NCBI RefSeq assembly: GCF_014656415.1
Contig: NZ_BNCJ01000028.1
Location: 1 to 37,187 of the forward strand
From: Seohaeicola zhoushanensis
Lineage (GTDB): Bacteria > Pseudomonadota > Alphaproteobacteria > Rhodobacterales > Rhodobacteraceae
Direction: 5' to 3'
Length of the DNA: 37,187 nt
Made by a program: the position numbers and the translations under genes. This document shows positions 27,987 through 37,187 of this stretch, in pieces. Every line of letters begins with the position of its first letter. The stretch's first letter is position 1. The notes beneath the pieces were generated by a model. The model did no database searches and had not been told where the DNA came from. It saw only the letters and a list, made by a program, of their open reading frames with translations.

Positions 27987-29032
27987 CCTTCCATCTCCGC
28001 CATGCGCCGCGCCTGGTCGTCGGCGGTCAGCGCGTCGATGATCTCGTCCAGGTCGCCCTGCATCACCATGTCGAGCTTGTAGAGCGTCAGGCCGATCCGA
28101 TGATCGGTCAGCCGGCCCTGCGGGAAGTTGTAGGTGCGGATGCGCTCGGAACGGTCGCCGGTGCCGACCTGCGCCGCCCGATTGGCCGAGCGTTCGTTGT
28201 CGACCCGGCTGCGTTCGAGGTCATAGAGCCGCGCGCGCAGCACCTGCATGGCGATCTCGCGGTTGCGGTGCTGCGACTTTTCCGAGCTGGTGACCACGAT
28301 CCCGGTGGCCAGGTGGGTGATCCGCACCGCCGAATCGGTGGTGTTGACGTGCTGACCGCCCGCGCCGGACGAGCGCATCGTGTCGATCCGGATGTCCGAC
28401 GGCGCGATGACGATATCGACATCCTCGGCCTCGGGCAGGACCGCCACGGTCGCCGCTGAGGTATGGATGCGCCCGCCGCTCTCGGTGGTCGGCACCCGCT
28501 GGACGCGGTGCACGCCGCTTTCGTATTTGAGCCGCGCGAAGACGTTCTCGCCGCCGATCCGCGCGACCAGTTCCTTGACCCCGCCCAGTTCGGTCTGCTG
28601 GAACTCGATAATCTCGAAGGACCAGCCCCGCGCTTCGGCATAGCGTTGATACATCCGCAGCAGGTCGCCCGCGAAGAGCGCCGCCTCGTCGCCGCCGGTG
28701 CCGGGGCGGATCTCGAGAATCGCCGGCCGCGCGTCGGCCTCGTCCTTGGGCAGCAGCGCCAGTTGCAGGGCGTGTTCGGCCTCGGGCAGCTGCGCCTTGA
28801 GGGTCGGCAGCTCCTCTTCCGCCAGAGCCTTCATGTCGGGATCCGAGAGCATCGCCTTCGCCTCGGCGATATCGTCGGTCAGCCGCCGCCAGGCGTCGAT
28901 CTGATCGACCACCGGCTTGAGGTCGGAATATTCCTTGGCCAGCTTGGCGATATCGCCGCCGCCAGCCGACATTGCCGCCTCCAGATACTGGAAACGCTGG
29001 ACGATCTGGATAAGGCGGGCCTCGGGTACCAT
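27983..29032 (-). CDS. prfA: Peptide chain release factor 1
   Basis: A 349-residue class I release factor recognising UAA and UAG. The GGQ motif appears in [16 protein letters not shown], with the preceding domain holding [18 protein letters not shown] and [17 protein letters not shown] start it at the ATG at 29032 ([18 protein letters not shown]) since this matches normal RF1 length; an upstream in-frame ATG adds 45 unrelated residues that lie opposite the neighbouring gene. It is followed by prmC in a coupled pair. Confidence 0.95.
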   Translation of the reverse strand: MVPEARLIQIVQRFQYLEAAMSAGGGDIAKLAKEYSDLKPVVDQIDAWRRLTDDIAEAKAMLSDPDMKALAEEELPTLKAQLPEAEHALQLALLPKDEADARPAILEIRPGTGGDEAALFAGDLLRMYQRYAEARGWSFEIIEFQQTELGGVKELVARIGGENVFARLKYESGVHRVQRVPTTESGGRIHTSAATVAVLPEAEDVDIVIAPSDIRIDTMRSSGAGGQHVNTTDSAVRITHLATGIVVTSSEKSQHRNREIAMQVLRARLYDLERSRVDNERSANRAAQVGTGDRSERIRTYNFPQGRLTDHRIGLTLYKLDMVMQGDLDEIIDALTADDQARRMAEMEG

Positions 29033-29093
29033 CGGCGCGGTGTCATATATCGAAAGGCTTTGGTCAAGGGGCTGGGCGTGGTATCCTTGCGGG

Positions 29094-29381
29094 ATGATAC
29101 GCCTCGCCGCCCTGCTGATGCTGCTCGCCGCGCCTGCCGCGGCCGATGTCGTTGGCCCGAAGGGCAAGGTGCAGGACTGCTATTGCACAGACCGTACCGG
29201 CGCGCGGGTGGAACTGGGCGAGACGATCTGCCTTCAGGTCGACGGCCGCATGTTCATGGCGCAGTGCCAGATGTCGCTCAACGTGCCGATGTGGCGCGAG
29301 GTGCAGAAGGGCTGTCTGTCATCCAGCCTTGAGCACGGCGAGCCATTGCTCAACACGGCGACCGTTTACCCCAAGATCTGA
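29094..29381 (+). CDS. Small secreted cysteine-containing protein
   Basis: A 95-residue protein with a signal peptide ([20 protein letters not shown], probable cleavage after AAA) followed by a compact domain with four cysteines (DCYC, ETICL, MAQCQ) and a fifth in KGCLSSS. It is likely periplasmic and perhaps disulfide-bonded. No named family is recognised. It is divergent from prfA, and its last 63 bases overlap the end of the oppositely oriented DUF1499 gene. Confidence 0.7.
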   Translation: MIRLAALLMLLAAPAAADVVGPKGKVQDCYCTDRTGARVELGETICLQVDGRMFMAQCQMSLNVPMWREVQKGCLSSSLEHGEPLLNTATVYPKI

Positions 29382-29714
29382 ACGGCCGAAGCGCAGCCGC
29401 GAGAAGATCCGGAGCCGGTCGCCGTCCTGCTGCGCGGTGACATAATCCGGGAAGCCCCAGAACGGCGTGCGCACCACGTAGGTGGCGTGCCCCTCGGCAA
29501 CGCTGCCGGCCAGGGGCGGTTTGCCAATCAGCGCGTCGAGCCGGGCCAGCCCGTCGGGGCCGGTCTGCACCACGCGCTGCACGCCGTATTTGGAATCCTG
29601 GTCCGCATCGAAGGTCAGCGGCACGTGCCAGCGCGCTGGGTCGCTGGGCGCGAGGCGGATATAGGCCGCCGCCGCGACGACCAGCAGACCAAGGATGCCG
29701 ACCAGCTTCAACAC
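29319..29714 (-). CDS. DUF1499 membrane-anchored protein
   Basis: A 131-residue protein with an N-terminal hydrophobic anchor (LVGILGLLVVAAAAYIRLA) and a DUF1499 domain (GVQRVVQTGPDGLARLDALI, then TPFWGFPDYVT, RLRIFSRLRFG). The function is unknown; it is probably periplasm-facing. It is the last gene of the amidohydrolase-agmatinase operon (3-base gap from the upstream gene) and converges on the secreted small protein with a 63-base overlap. Confidence 0.8.
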   Translation of the reverse strand: MLKLVGILGLLVVAAAAYIRLAPSDPARWHVPLTFDADQDSKYGVQRVVQTGPDGLARLDALIGKPPLAGSVAEGHATYVVRTPFWGFPDYVTAQQDGDRLRIFSRLRFGRSDLGVNGRRVEQWLAVLKAG

Positions 29715-29717
29715 GGC

Positions 29718-30665
29718 TCAGCGCACCTCGACGCCCGGCAGGATGCAGAGCAACTCGTAGAGGATATTCGCGGCGGTCAGCGCGGTATTGCCCGAGGGAT
29801 CGTAGGGCGGAGAGACCTCGACCAGGTCGCAGCCGACGATATTCGCGCCCCGCAGCGCCCGGATCAGCTGCAGCGCCTGCGGGGTTGTCAGACCGCCGAT
29901 CTCGGGCGTGCCGGTACCGGGCGCATAGGCCGGATCCAGGCTGTCGATGTCATAGGTGACATAGACCGGCCGGTCGCCGATCTCGCGGCGGATCTCGCGG
30001 CCCAGCGTGTCGAGCGATTTGCCCCAGAGTTCGTGCGCCGGGAACATCTGGAAGCCCCAGCCCTGCGCCTCGGTGAAATCGGTCGCGGCATAGCCGGTGC
30101 CGCGCAGGCCGATCTGGTAGACCTTTGTCGGCTCGATCAGCTCCTCCTCCCAGGCGCGGCGGAAGACGGTGCCGTGGGTCTCGCGTTCGCCGAACATCTC
30201 GTCGTTGACGTCGGCATGGGCGTCGACATGCACCAGCGCGACGGGGCCGTATTTATGCGCCATCGCCCGCAGGATCGGCAGGGTGATCGAATGATCGCCC
30301 CCCATCGCCATCGGCAGCGCGCCCGAGGCGAGGATCGCGTCGTAGCTCTCGGCGATGATGCGGATACTCTCGGTGAGCGAGAATGTGTTGATCGCCAGGT
30401 CGCCGATATCGGCCACCTGAAGGCTGTCGAAGGGCGCGGCCCCGGTGGCCATGTTGTAGGGCCGGATCATCGCGCTTTCGGCGCGGATCTGCTTGGGGCC
30501 GAAGCGGGTGCCCGAGCGCCAGGAGGTGCCGATATCCATCGGCACGCCCAGCACGGCGACGTCGAGGTCATCCAGCGTCTCGGCGGTGGGCAGCCGCATG
30601 AAGGTGTTCGGCCCCGAGAAGCGCGCCAGGTCGTTGCCGCTGATCGGCTGGTTGAACGAGGTCAT
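29718..30665 (-). CDS. Arginase-family ureohydrolase, guanidinobutyrase-like
   Basis: A 315-residue dimanganese ureohydrolase. Metal ligands are in GGDHS, VDAHADVND and DIDSLDPA. The stretches DEMFGERETHGTVFRRA, TTPQALQLIRAL and CDLVEVSPPYDPSGNT resemble guanidinobutyrase/guanidinopropionase (GbuA/GpuA) more than agmatinase. It would release urea from 4-guanidinobutyrate or a similar compound, giving GABA; the substrate is inferred from resemblance. Its ATG overlaps the stop of the agmatinase-like paralogue by 4 bases. Confidence 0.8.
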   Translation of the reverse strand: MTSFNQPISGNDLARFSGPNTFMRLPTAETLDDLDVAVLGVPMDIGTSWRSGTRFGPKQIRAESAMIRPYNMATGAAPFDSLQVADIGDLAINTFSLTESIRIIAESYDAILASGALPMAMGGDHSITLPILRAMAHKYGPVALVHVDAHADVNDEMFGERETHGTVFRRAWEEELIEPTKVYQIGLRGTGYAATDFTEAQGWGFQMFPAHELWGKSLDTLGREIRREIGDRPVYVTYDIDSLDPAYAPGTGTPEIGGLTTPQALQLIRALRGANIVGCDLVEVSPPYDPSGNTALTAANILYELLCILPGVEVR

Positions 30666-31624
30666 CCCCGCTTCCTCGCGCCCAGCAGGCTCAGGATCTC
30701 GACCGCCACATGCGCCCCGGCGATGGCGGTGGCCCCGGTGGTGTCGAAGGGGGGCGAGACCTCGACCACGTCGCCGCCGACGATGTTTATGCCCGAAAGT
30801 CCCCGCAGGATCGCCGCCGCCTGCCAGCTCGCCAGCCCGCCCCAGACCGGGGTACCGGTGCCGGGCGCAAAAGCCGGGTCGAGCGCGTCGATGTCGAAGG
30901 TGACCCAGGCCGGGCTCTTGCCCACCACCTCGCGCGCCCGCGTCACCACCTCGTCGACGCCGATGCGATGCACCTCGGGCGCGTCGATGACCGCGACGCC
31001 CAGCGTGTCGGTATTGGTGGTGCGAATGCCGATCTGCACCGAGCGGCTGGCATCCACGATCCCTGACTTCACCGCCTTGTAGAACATGGTGCCATGGTCG
31101 ACGCGGGCCATGTCGTCATCGGGCCAGGTGTCGGTATGGGCATCGAACTGAATCAGCGAGATCGGGCCGTATTTCTCGGCCACCGCCTTGAGCACCGGGA
31201 AGGTGATGTAGTGATCGCCCCCCAGCACCACCGGCGCCGCACCGGCGGAGAGAATGCCCCGGATGTGGTCGGTCACGCGGCCCGGAAAGGAGGGCACGTC
31301 GGCATAGTCGAAGGCCATGTCGCCGTAGTCGACGATGCTGCGCTCTTCCAGCACGTCGAAGGGCCAGCCGTAGGGCGCGTCGAAGGCCTGCAGCGCGCTT
31401 GCCTCGCGGATCGCGCGGGGGCCGAGACGGGTGCCGGGCCGGTTCGTCACCGCCTGGTCGAAGGGGATGCCGGTCACCGCGATATCGACGCCCGCCAGGT
31501 CCTTGGTATAGCGCCGTCGCAGGAAGGAGGTCGCGCCGCCAAAGGCATTCTCGAACGAGGCGCCACGCAAGTTTTCGCGTGTAAATGCCTGATCTACCTG
31601 TGTCTTCGCGTCTTCCAGCGCCAT
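30662..31624 (-). CDS. speB: Agmatinase
   Basis: A 320-residue arginase-family enzyme closely resembling SpeB, which hydrolyses agmatine to putrescine and urea. Metal ligands are in GGDHYITFPVL, FDAHTDTW and DIDALDPAFAPGTGTP; the DHGTMFYKAVKSGIVD segment is agmatinase-like. It is related to, but clearly distinct from, its downstream neighbour, so the pair probably handles two guanidino substrates. It follows the amidohydrolase with a 3-base gap. Confidence 0.85.
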   Translation of the reverse strand: MALEDAKTQVDQAFTRENLRGASFENAFGGATSFLRRRYTKDLAGVDIAVTGIPFDQAVTNRPGTRLGPRAIREASALQAFDAPYGWPFDVLEERSIVDYGDMAFDYADVPSFPGRVTDHIRGILSAGAAPVVLGGDHYITFPVLKAVAEKYGPISLIQFDAHTDTWPDDDMARVDHGTMFYKAVKSGIVDASRSVQIGIRTTNTDTLGVAVIDAPEVHRIGVDEVVTRAREVVGKSPAWVTFDIDALDPAFAPGTGTPVWGGLASWQAAAILRGLSGINIVGGDVVEVSPPFDTTGATAIAGAHVAVEILSLLGARKRG

Positions 31625-31627
31625 GCC

Positions 31628-32797
31628 CTACCTCGCTGCCAGCGGTTGCGCCCGTTCGACGATGCGGGCAAAGAACGATGCCCCGACCGGGGCGATCTCG
31701 TCGTTGAAGTTGTATTTCGGGTGGTGCAGCCCGGCGCTGTCGCCCTGCCCGATGAACAGGTAGGATCCGGGGCGCACGTTCAGCATATAGGCGAAATCCT
31801 CGGCCCCCATCTCGCGGCCCGAATCCGCCAGCACCCGGCCTTCGCCCGAGACCTCGCGCGCCACCTCGGCGGCGAATTCGGTCTTGGCAGGGTCGTTGAT
31901 CGTTGCCGGATAGCCGACCTGGTAGTCGAGCTCGGCCTCGACGTCAAAGCTCGCCGCCTGCCCGGCGACGATTGCGGCCATGCGCTCGCGCACCATCGAC
32001 TGCACCTCGGCGTCGAAGGTGCGCACGGTGCCATTGATATAGGCGGTGTCGGGGATCACGTTGTCGGCGGTGCCGGCATGGATCTGCGTCACCGAGAGCA
32101 CCAGGTCGTTCAGCGCGTAGTGGTTGCGGCTGACGATGGTTTGCAGCGCCTGGGCGATGCCCACGGCGGCCATGACCGGGTCGCGGGTCTCATGAGGCAT
32201 GGCGCCGTGGCCGCCCTTGCCGGTGATATGGATATGGAAGGTGTCGACCGCCGCCATGATCGGCCCCGGCGTGGTATAGAAGGCCCCGGCCTCGAAGCCC
32301 GGCGCGTTGTGCAGGGCATAGACCTCGGAAATGCCGAAGCGTTCCATCACGCCCTCTTCCACCATCAGCTCGGCCCCGCCACCGGTCTCTTCGGCGGGCT
32401 GGAAGATCAGCGCGACACGGCCCGAGAACTTGCGCGTCTCGGCCAGGTATTTCGCGGCGCCCAGCAGCATTGTGGTATGGCCGTCATGACCGCAGGCGTG
32501 CATCTTGCCGGGCCGCTGCGAGGCATAGGGCACGCCGGTCGCCTCGGGGATCGGCAGCGCGTCCATGTCGGCGCGCAACCCGATGGTGGGCCCCGGCCCC
32601 TGCCCGTTCACGATGGCGACGATGCCGGTCCTGGCTATGCCCTCGTGAATCTCGTCCACGCCGAATTCGCGCAGCCGTTCGGCCACGAAGGCCGCCGTCT
32701 CGTGGCACTCCTGCCCCAGCTCGGGGATGGTGTGCAGGTGCTGTCGCCAGCGGGCCATCTCGGCGGAAAACTCGGCTATGCGGTTGACAACGGGCAT
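31628..32797 (-). CDS. M20-family amidohydrolase (hippurate-hydrolase-like)
   Basis: A 389-residue metallo-amidohydrolase. The binuclear metal centre is seen in MHACGHDGHTTML (Cys and His), PAEETGGG (catalytic Glu pair), ALHNAPG and the late His of GLHHPKYNF. The family removes acyl groups from amino acids or related amides. Placement at the head of a ureohydrolase operon suggests an acylated guanidino or polyamine-related substrate, which is inference. It has an excellent AAGGAGGTG ribosome binding site, the strongest of the operon. Confidence 0.85.
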   Translation of the reverse strand: MPVVNRIAEFSAEMARWRQHLHTIPELGQECHETAAFVAERLREFGVDEIHEGIARTGIVAIVNGQGPGPTIGLRADMDALPIPEATGVPYASQRPGKMHACGHDGHTTMLLGAAKYLAETRKFSGRVALIFQPAEETGGGAELMVEEGVMERFGISEVYALHNAPGFEAGAFYTTPGPIMAAVDTFHIHITGKGGHGAMPHETRDPVMAAVGIAQALQTIVSRNHYALNDLVLSVTQIHAGTADNVIPDTAYINGTVRTFDAEVQSMVRERMAAIVAGQAASFDVEAELDYQVGYPATINDPAKTEFAAEVAREVSGEGRVLADSGREMGAEDFAYMLNVRPGSYLFIGQGDSAGLHHPKYNFNDEIAPVGASFFARIVERAQPLAAR

Positions 32798-32860
32798 CGG
32801 TTACACCTCCTTGGCGCCGGGCGCAGGCCCTTATCTGACACCGGAAGCCAAGGCGCCGCA

Positions 32861-33676
32861 ATGCCCGATCACGACCTGATCCACGACCCAAAGGGCGGAA
32901 TCGCCCGCCTTCTCGAAATCATGCGCCGCCTGCGCGACCCCGAGACCGGCTGTCCCTGGGACATCGAGCAGGATTTCGCAACCATCGCGCCCTATACCAT
33001 CGAGGAGGCCTACGAGGTGGCTGATGCGATCGAACGCGAGGCCTGGGACGAGCTGAAGGGCGAGTTGGGCGATCTGCTGTTCCAGTCGGTCTTCCACGCC
33101 CAGATGGCCGCCGAAAAGGGCCTCTTCGACTTTGACGACGTGGCCAACCAGATGTCGGACAAGATGGTCGCGCGGCATCCGCATGTCTTCGGCGACGAGA
33201 GCCGCGACAAGTCGGCCGAGCAGCAGACCGTCGACTGGGAAAAGATCAAGGCGGCCGAGCGCGCCGGCAAGGCGCAGGCGGGCACGCTGGATGGCGTGGC
33301 GGTGGGCCTGCCGGCACTCCTGCGCGCGGTGAAGCTGCAGAAACGCGCGGCGCGGGTCGGCTTTGACTGGCCGGATGCGACCCATGTGCTCGACAAGATC
33401 AGCGAAGAGACCGCCGAGCTGGTGGCCGAGATGGGCGGCGACCCGGACAAGCTGGAAGAGGAATTCGGCGACCTGCTCTTCGTGATGGCGAACCTCGGGC
33501 GGCATCTGTCGATCGACCCCGAGGCCGCGCTGCGCCGGGCCAATGCCAAGTTCATCCGCCGCTTCCGCGGGGTCGAGCGCCGCCTGGCCGACATGGGCAA
33601 GCGCCCCGAGGACAGCGACCTGGCCGAGATGGACGCGCTCTGGGATGCCGAGAAGCTGGCCGAGCGGCAGGGCTAG
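32861..33676 (+). CDS. mazG: Nucleoside triphosphate pyrophosphohydrolase MazG
   Basis: A 271-residue all-helical house-cleaning enzyme converting NTPs to NMP and pyrophosphate, preventing misuse of damaged nucleotides and tuning ppGpp stress signalling in some bacteria. Two MazG repeats are present, each with the Mg-binding ExxE...ExxD pattern: EEAYEVADAIE with ELGDLLFQ, then EETAELVAEM with EFGDLLFV. It is divergent from the amidohydrolase operon, with 63 bases between starts, and its stop overlaps the stop of the convergent sulfotransferase-like gene. Confidence 0.95.
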   Translation: MPDHDLIHDPKGGIARLLEIMRRLRDPETGCPWDIEQDFATIAPYTIEEAYEVADAIEREAWDELKGELGDLLFQSVFHAQMAAEKGLFDFDDVANQMSDKMVARHPHVFGDESRDKSAEQQTVDWEKIKAAERAGKAQAGTLDGVAVGLPALLRAVKLQKRAARVGFDWPDATHVLDKISEETAELVAEMGGDPDKLEEEFGDLLFVMANLGRHLSIDPEAALRRANAKFIRRFRGVERRLADMGKRPEDSDLAEMDALWDAEKLAERQG

Positions 33677-34551
33677 AGGAAGGTGACGCCGTCCATGGCG
33701 GCGATTGTCTCAATGTCAGCGGCATAGCGCGCGCGCAGGCGGTCGGCGTCTTCTGCCGCGAAGGCCGCGAAACCCCGGTCGGCCCGGTCATCCTGATGTT
33801 CGGCGATGACCTCCTGCCACTCCTTGCGCGCCAGTTCCTCGCCAGCGCGATAGCGCGCCTGCAGCACCTCGAGCGCCCGGTCGGTGGCCGATAGGTTGAC
33901 CAGCCGCGCCGGTTCCGCCAGCGGCTCGGCCGCCAGCTGGGGTACCAGCCGCGCCAGCAGTGCGGCGCTGGAGCCACGGCGGGCATAGTCGATGACGGTC
34001 AGCGTCTCGGGGCGCAGGATGTCGCGGAACTCGGCCACCAGCGCGGGCCAGCCGCGATCCATCGCCAGGAACTGCGGCGCAAGCTCGGCAAAGGGCGGCA
34101 CCGGGTTGTCCTCGGCCCGCTTGCGGTAGGCCGAGACGTAGAGCGCATCATAGGGCCGCAAGACGTAGAGCAGGTGTTGCGCCCGCCCCTCCAGCGCCTG
34201 GGCCAGCACGGCGAGCCGCCTGGCGGAGGCCGGGAAGAACCGTCCCTCGTAGAAGTGATGCATCGGGCCGGGGATGTTCTCTTCGGAGATCACCAGGCCG
34301 CGGTCGGGATCGGGGGCCAGCTTTGACAGATGCGCCCGCAGGTCCGCCGCAAAGGCCGGAATACGCTTGGCCCCATGGCGCGGCCTTGGCATCGGCATCC
34401 TGAGCCGCCCGCCCGGCACCCCGTCACGGCCCGGATAGACCACATCCAGCCCGTGCCGGTCGAGCAGGCCTCGATTCTCGGCCAGGCAGAGCTGGAAGGA
34501 ACTGGTGCCGGTGCGATGCGCCCCGGCGTGGATGAACACGGGCTTGGACAT
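33673..34551 (-). CDS. Sulfotransferase-like protein
   Basis: A 292-residue protein starting MSKPVFIHAGAHRTGTSSFQ, where HAGAHRTGTSS resembles the 5' phosphosulfate-binding loop of PAPS-dependent sulfotransferases. A later ISEEN and YVLRPYDALYVSAYRK fit the 3'-phosphate-binding region (Arg and Ser). The acceptor is unknown; such genes often modify surface polysaccharides. The start at 34551 is preferred because of the family beginning, though an upstream ATG at 34572 is in frame. The longer frame beyond it is antisense to the nucleoside hydrolase. Confidence 0.7.
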   Translation of the reverse strand: MSKPVFIHAGAHRTGTSSFQLCLAENRGLLDRHGLDVVYPGRDGVPGGRLRMPMPRPRHGAKRIPAFAADLRAHLSKLAPDPDRGLVISEENIPGPMHHFYEGRFFPASARRLAVLAQALEGRAQHLLYVLRPYDALYVSAYRKRAEDNPVPPFAELAPQFLAMDRGWPALVAEFRDILRPETLTVIDYARRGSSAALLARLVPQLAAEPLAEPARLVNLSATDRALEVLQARYRAGEELARKEWQEVIAEHQDDRADRGFAAFAAEDADRLRARYAADIETIAAMDGVTFL

Positions 34552-34629
34552 GACCGGCAAATTGACGCGCATCCCGGCGCTGGACAAGTCCCCCCCGATT
34601 GGCGAGTGTCCGGCCGGATTGGAGAGACC

Positions 34630-35565
34630 ATGCGCAAGATCATCATCGACACCGACCCCGGCCAGGACGACGCCGTCGCCATCCTCCTGGCGCTCGCCTC
34701 GCCCGAGGAGATCGAGGTTCTGGGCATCACCGCCGTTGCCGGCAACGTGCCGCTGCCGCTGACCCAGAAGAACGCCCGCATCGTCTGCGAACTGGCCGGG
34801 CGGCGCGACGTCAAGGTCTTTGCCGGTTGCGACGCGCCGCTGGAGCGCAAGCTGGTGACCGCCGAGCACGTGCATGGCAAGACCGGCCTCGATGGGCCCT
34901 CGCTGCCCGATCCGACCATGCCGCTGGCCGAGGGCCACGCGGTCGACTTCATCATCGACACGCTGCGCACCGAACCCGCCGGCACCGTCACCCTCTGCCC
35001 GCTGGGCCCGCTCACCAATATCGCCGCCGCCTTGCAGAAGGCGCCCGAGATCGCCGGGCGGATCCAGGAGATCGTGCTGATGGGCGGGGCATATTTCGAG
35101 GTGGGCAACATCACCCCGACGGCCGAGTTCAACATCTACGTCGACCCGGAAGCCGCAGATATCGTGATGAAATCCGGCGTTAATATCACCATCATGCCGC
35201 TGGACGTCACGCACAAGGCGCTGGTGACCAAGGCGCGCAACGATGCCTTCCGCGCGCTGGGCACGCCGGTGGGCGTGGCGGTGGCGCAGATGACCGACTT
35301 CTTCGAGCGCTTCGACAAGGAGAAATACGGCTCGGAAGGCGCGCCGCTGCACGACCCCTGCGTGACCGCCTACCTGATCCGGCCCGAGCTATTCAAAGGC
35401 CGCTTCGTCAACGTCGAGATCGAGACGCAATCCGAACTGACGCTCGGCATGACCGTCGCCGACTGGTGGGGCGTGTCGGGGCGCAAACCGAACGCCACCT
35501 TCATGGGCGATATCGACGCCGAGGGCTTCTTCGCCCTGCTCACCGAACGGCTGGCCCGGCTGTGA
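34630..35565 (+). CDS. Inosine-uridine preferring nucleoside hydrolase
   Basis: A 311-residue nucleoside N-ribohydrolase that splits nucleosides into base and ribose for salvage. The calcium-binding aspartate cluster is IIIDTDPGQDDA at the N-terminus, with VLMGGAY, the substrate-site NITPTAEFNIYVDPEAA and the late HDPC motif. The length is typical. A GGAGAG ribosome binding site precedes the ATG, and its stop overlaps the GNAT start (GTGA). Confidence 0.92.
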   Translation: MRKIIIDTDPGQDDAVAILLALASPEEIEVLGITAVAGNVPLPLTQKNARIVCELAGRRDVKVFAGCDAPLERKLVTAEHVHGKTGLDGPSLPDPTMPLAEGHAVDFIIDTLRTEPAGTVTLCPLGPLTNIAAALQKAPEIAGRIQEIVLMGGAYFEVGNITPTAEFNIYVDPEAADIVMKSGVNITIMPLDVTHKALVTKARNDAFRALGTPVGVAVAQMTDFFERFDKEKYGSEGAPLHDPCVTAYLIRPELFKGRFVNVEIETQSELTLGMTVADWWGVSGRKPNATFMGDIDAEGFFALLTERLARL

Positions 35566-36011
35566 AGGCGGCGCTGCACCTTGCCGGTCCCGAAGACCTC
35601 GACCGCCTTGTCGCGCTGGCACGCAGCTGCCACGTCGAGAGCGGCCGCGAGATGGACGATCCCGCGCGCGAGGCGGCCTTGCAGCCCTTGCTTGACGGGA
35701 TTCCCCATGGCGCGGCCTATCTGATCGGCCCGACCCGTGCGCCCATCGGCTATATCGTCGTGACCTTCGGCTGGTCGGTCGAACATGGCGGGCTCGACGG
35801 GTTCATCGACGAGATCTACCTGCGCCCCGCCGTGCGCGGGCGCGGCATCGCCAGCGAGGTGATCCTGGCGCTGGGTAAGGTTCTGGCCGAGGCCGGGATG
35901 AAGGCGCTGCACCTCGAGGTCGATGCCGCCAACGACAAGGCGGTGCGCCTGTTCGGACGCACCGGCTTCGAATCGCGGGGCAACCTGATCCTGCTGACCC
36001 GGACGTCCTGA
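35562..36011 (+). CDS. GNAT-family N-acetyltransferase
   Basis: A 149-residue acetyl-CoA-dependent acetyltransferase of unknown acceptor. The acetyl-CoA pyrophosphate-binding loop is VRGRGIASEVI, preceded by the strand FIDEIYLRPA and followed by ALHLEVDAANDKAVRLFGRTGF. It starts at GTG 35562, overlapping the nucleoside hydrolase stop, so the two are coupled. Confidence 0.85.
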   Translation: MKAALHLAGPEDLDRLVALARSCHVESGREMDDPAREAALQPLLDGIPHGAAYLIGPTRAPIGYIVVTFGWSVEHGGLDGFIDEIYLRPAVRGRGIASEVILALGKVLAEAGMKALHLEVDAANDKAVRLFGRTGFESRGNLILLTRTS

Positions 36012-36163
36012 CCCCTTCGCGGGAAACCGCGCAGGGCGTGGCGGAACCTCGCCGCCGCGAAACCGGGCGGGAACCGTTTCCCGCATCAATGGGTTATCCT
36101 CTCGCATATCGGACCCGTGGCCGCATGACGGCTTGGGTCGGACACAAACGAAAGGACAACGAG

Positions 36164-36439
36164 ATGAAATTCCTGACCTCTTCCGTGATCGGTCTCACCA
36201 TGCTCGGCCTCGCGGCCTGCGACACCACCACCACGACCCAGAACACCGCGGCCGGCGCTGTCGCCGGCGGTGCCGCCGGCCTGCTGCTGGCCGACGCCTT
36301 CGATGCAAATGACAACTGGAAGGTGGTTTCGGCGCTGGCCGGCGCGGCTGCCGGCACCATGGTCGCCCGCAACCAGAACAGCGCCACCTGCGCCTATTCG
36401 AACGGCAACGGCACCTACTACACGGCACCCTGCCCCTAA
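36164..36439 (+). CDS. Small glycine-zipper lipoprotein
   Basis: A 91-residue lipoprotein with signal MKFLTSSVIGLTMLGLAAC, lipobox LAAC with Cys19 as the lipidated residue, and a glycine-zipper-like stretch AAGAVAGGAAGLLLADAF and AALAGAAAGTMV-type repeats that may insert in the outer membrane. Two cysteines near the C-terminus (TCAY, APCP) may form a disulfide. An AAAGGACA element precedes the ATG at 36164. It is followed by a strong terminator. Confidence 0.8.
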   Translation: MKFLTSSVIGLTMLGLAACDTTTTTQNTAAGAVAGGAAGLLLADAFDANDNWKVVSALAGAAAGTMVARNQNSATCAYSNGNGTYYTAPCP

Positions 36440-36460
36440 TTCCGGCCTATCGGCCAAGAA

Positions 36461-36490
36461 AAAACCCGGCGGATCGCTCCGCCGGGTTTT
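36461..36490. terminator. Bidirectional rho-independent terminator
   Basis: A perfect 13-bp stem (36461-36473 with 36478-36490) has a TCGC loop and a GC-rich upper part, with A-rich sequence on the left and T-rich on the right. It can therefore end transcripts from the lipoprotein gene and from the convergent enolase gene. Confidence 0.9.
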
Positions 36491-36504
36491 GTGTTCCTGT
36501 CGCC

Positions 36505-37187
<683 letters not shown>

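Noticed and set aside
31094-32860. Long upstream extension of the MazG frame
   Set aside because: It is antisense to the agmatinase and amidohydrolase genes; the MazG family starts at the ATG at 32861.
34552-35352. Upstream extension of the sulfotransferase-like frame
   Set aside because: It is antisense to the nucleoside hydrolase, which has clear catalytic motifs; the family-like start is at 34551.

Overview
The window reads as a chromosomal segment of a Rhodobacterales (Roseobacter-group) alphaproteobacterium. The evidence is the very GC-rich right half, its conserved block rsmA / DUF4167 / prmC / prfA, and alphaproteobacterial housekeeping genes including an enolase running off the right edge. 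No species-level claim is possible from sequence alone.

Bases 1 to about 22,895 form a genomic island; from 22,896 onward the DNA is core chromosome. The boundary is an intact tRNA-Arg(CCG) on the minus strand with a tyrosine integrase (21730-22791) directly downstream of it. Composition changes there: hand-counted 60-base lines give about 63% GC in a typical island gene and about 82% in the first core gene. The far left end of the island is not in the window.

The island holds two anti-phage systems arranged back to back around one WYL-type (CapW/BrxR-like) regulator. To the left, on the minus strand, is a compact CBASS operon: a DUF2188 small protein, a patatin-like phospholipase effector, a CD-NTase signal synthase, and a stand-alone E2-like protein with a C-terminal zinc-knuckle-like (SEC-C-like) motif. 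No E1 or JAB gene is present, so it resembles the type II-short layout. To the right, on the plus strand after the regulator, is a tightly packed four-gene operon of about 14 kb: an SNF2 helicase with DUF3883, a giant sacsin-like GHKL ATPase, a DUF1156 adenine methylase, and a HEPN(Swt1)-DUF499 ATPase. Three of these belong to families I associate with BREX (BrxHII, PglXI, BrxC/PglY), but PglZ is absent and a GHKL protein stands among them. The 105-bp gap between the systems contains two sigma70-like promoters facing each other with overlapping -10 boxes, plus a 27-bp imperfect inverted repeat over the CBASS -35. This suggests one regulator and one promoter switch serving both systems.

Between the defence genes and the tRNA-Arg boundary lies an integration module. 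It contains a 3' fragment of a tRNA-Lys gene flanked on both sides by TTTGCCACAA-type repeats, integrase 1, small element genes including two DNA-binding candidates, and integrase 2.

The core half (22,973-37,187) carries a membrane-spermidine-synthase fusion, a lactonase-like metallo-hydrolase, rsmA, a DUF4167 gene, prmC and prfA. It continues with an operon of an M20 amidohydrolase, agmatinase, guanidinobutyrase-like enzyme and DUF1499 protein, then mazG, a sulfotransferase-like gene, a nucleoside hydrolase, a GNAT acetyltransferase, a small lipoprotein, a strong terminator, and the 3' part of eno.
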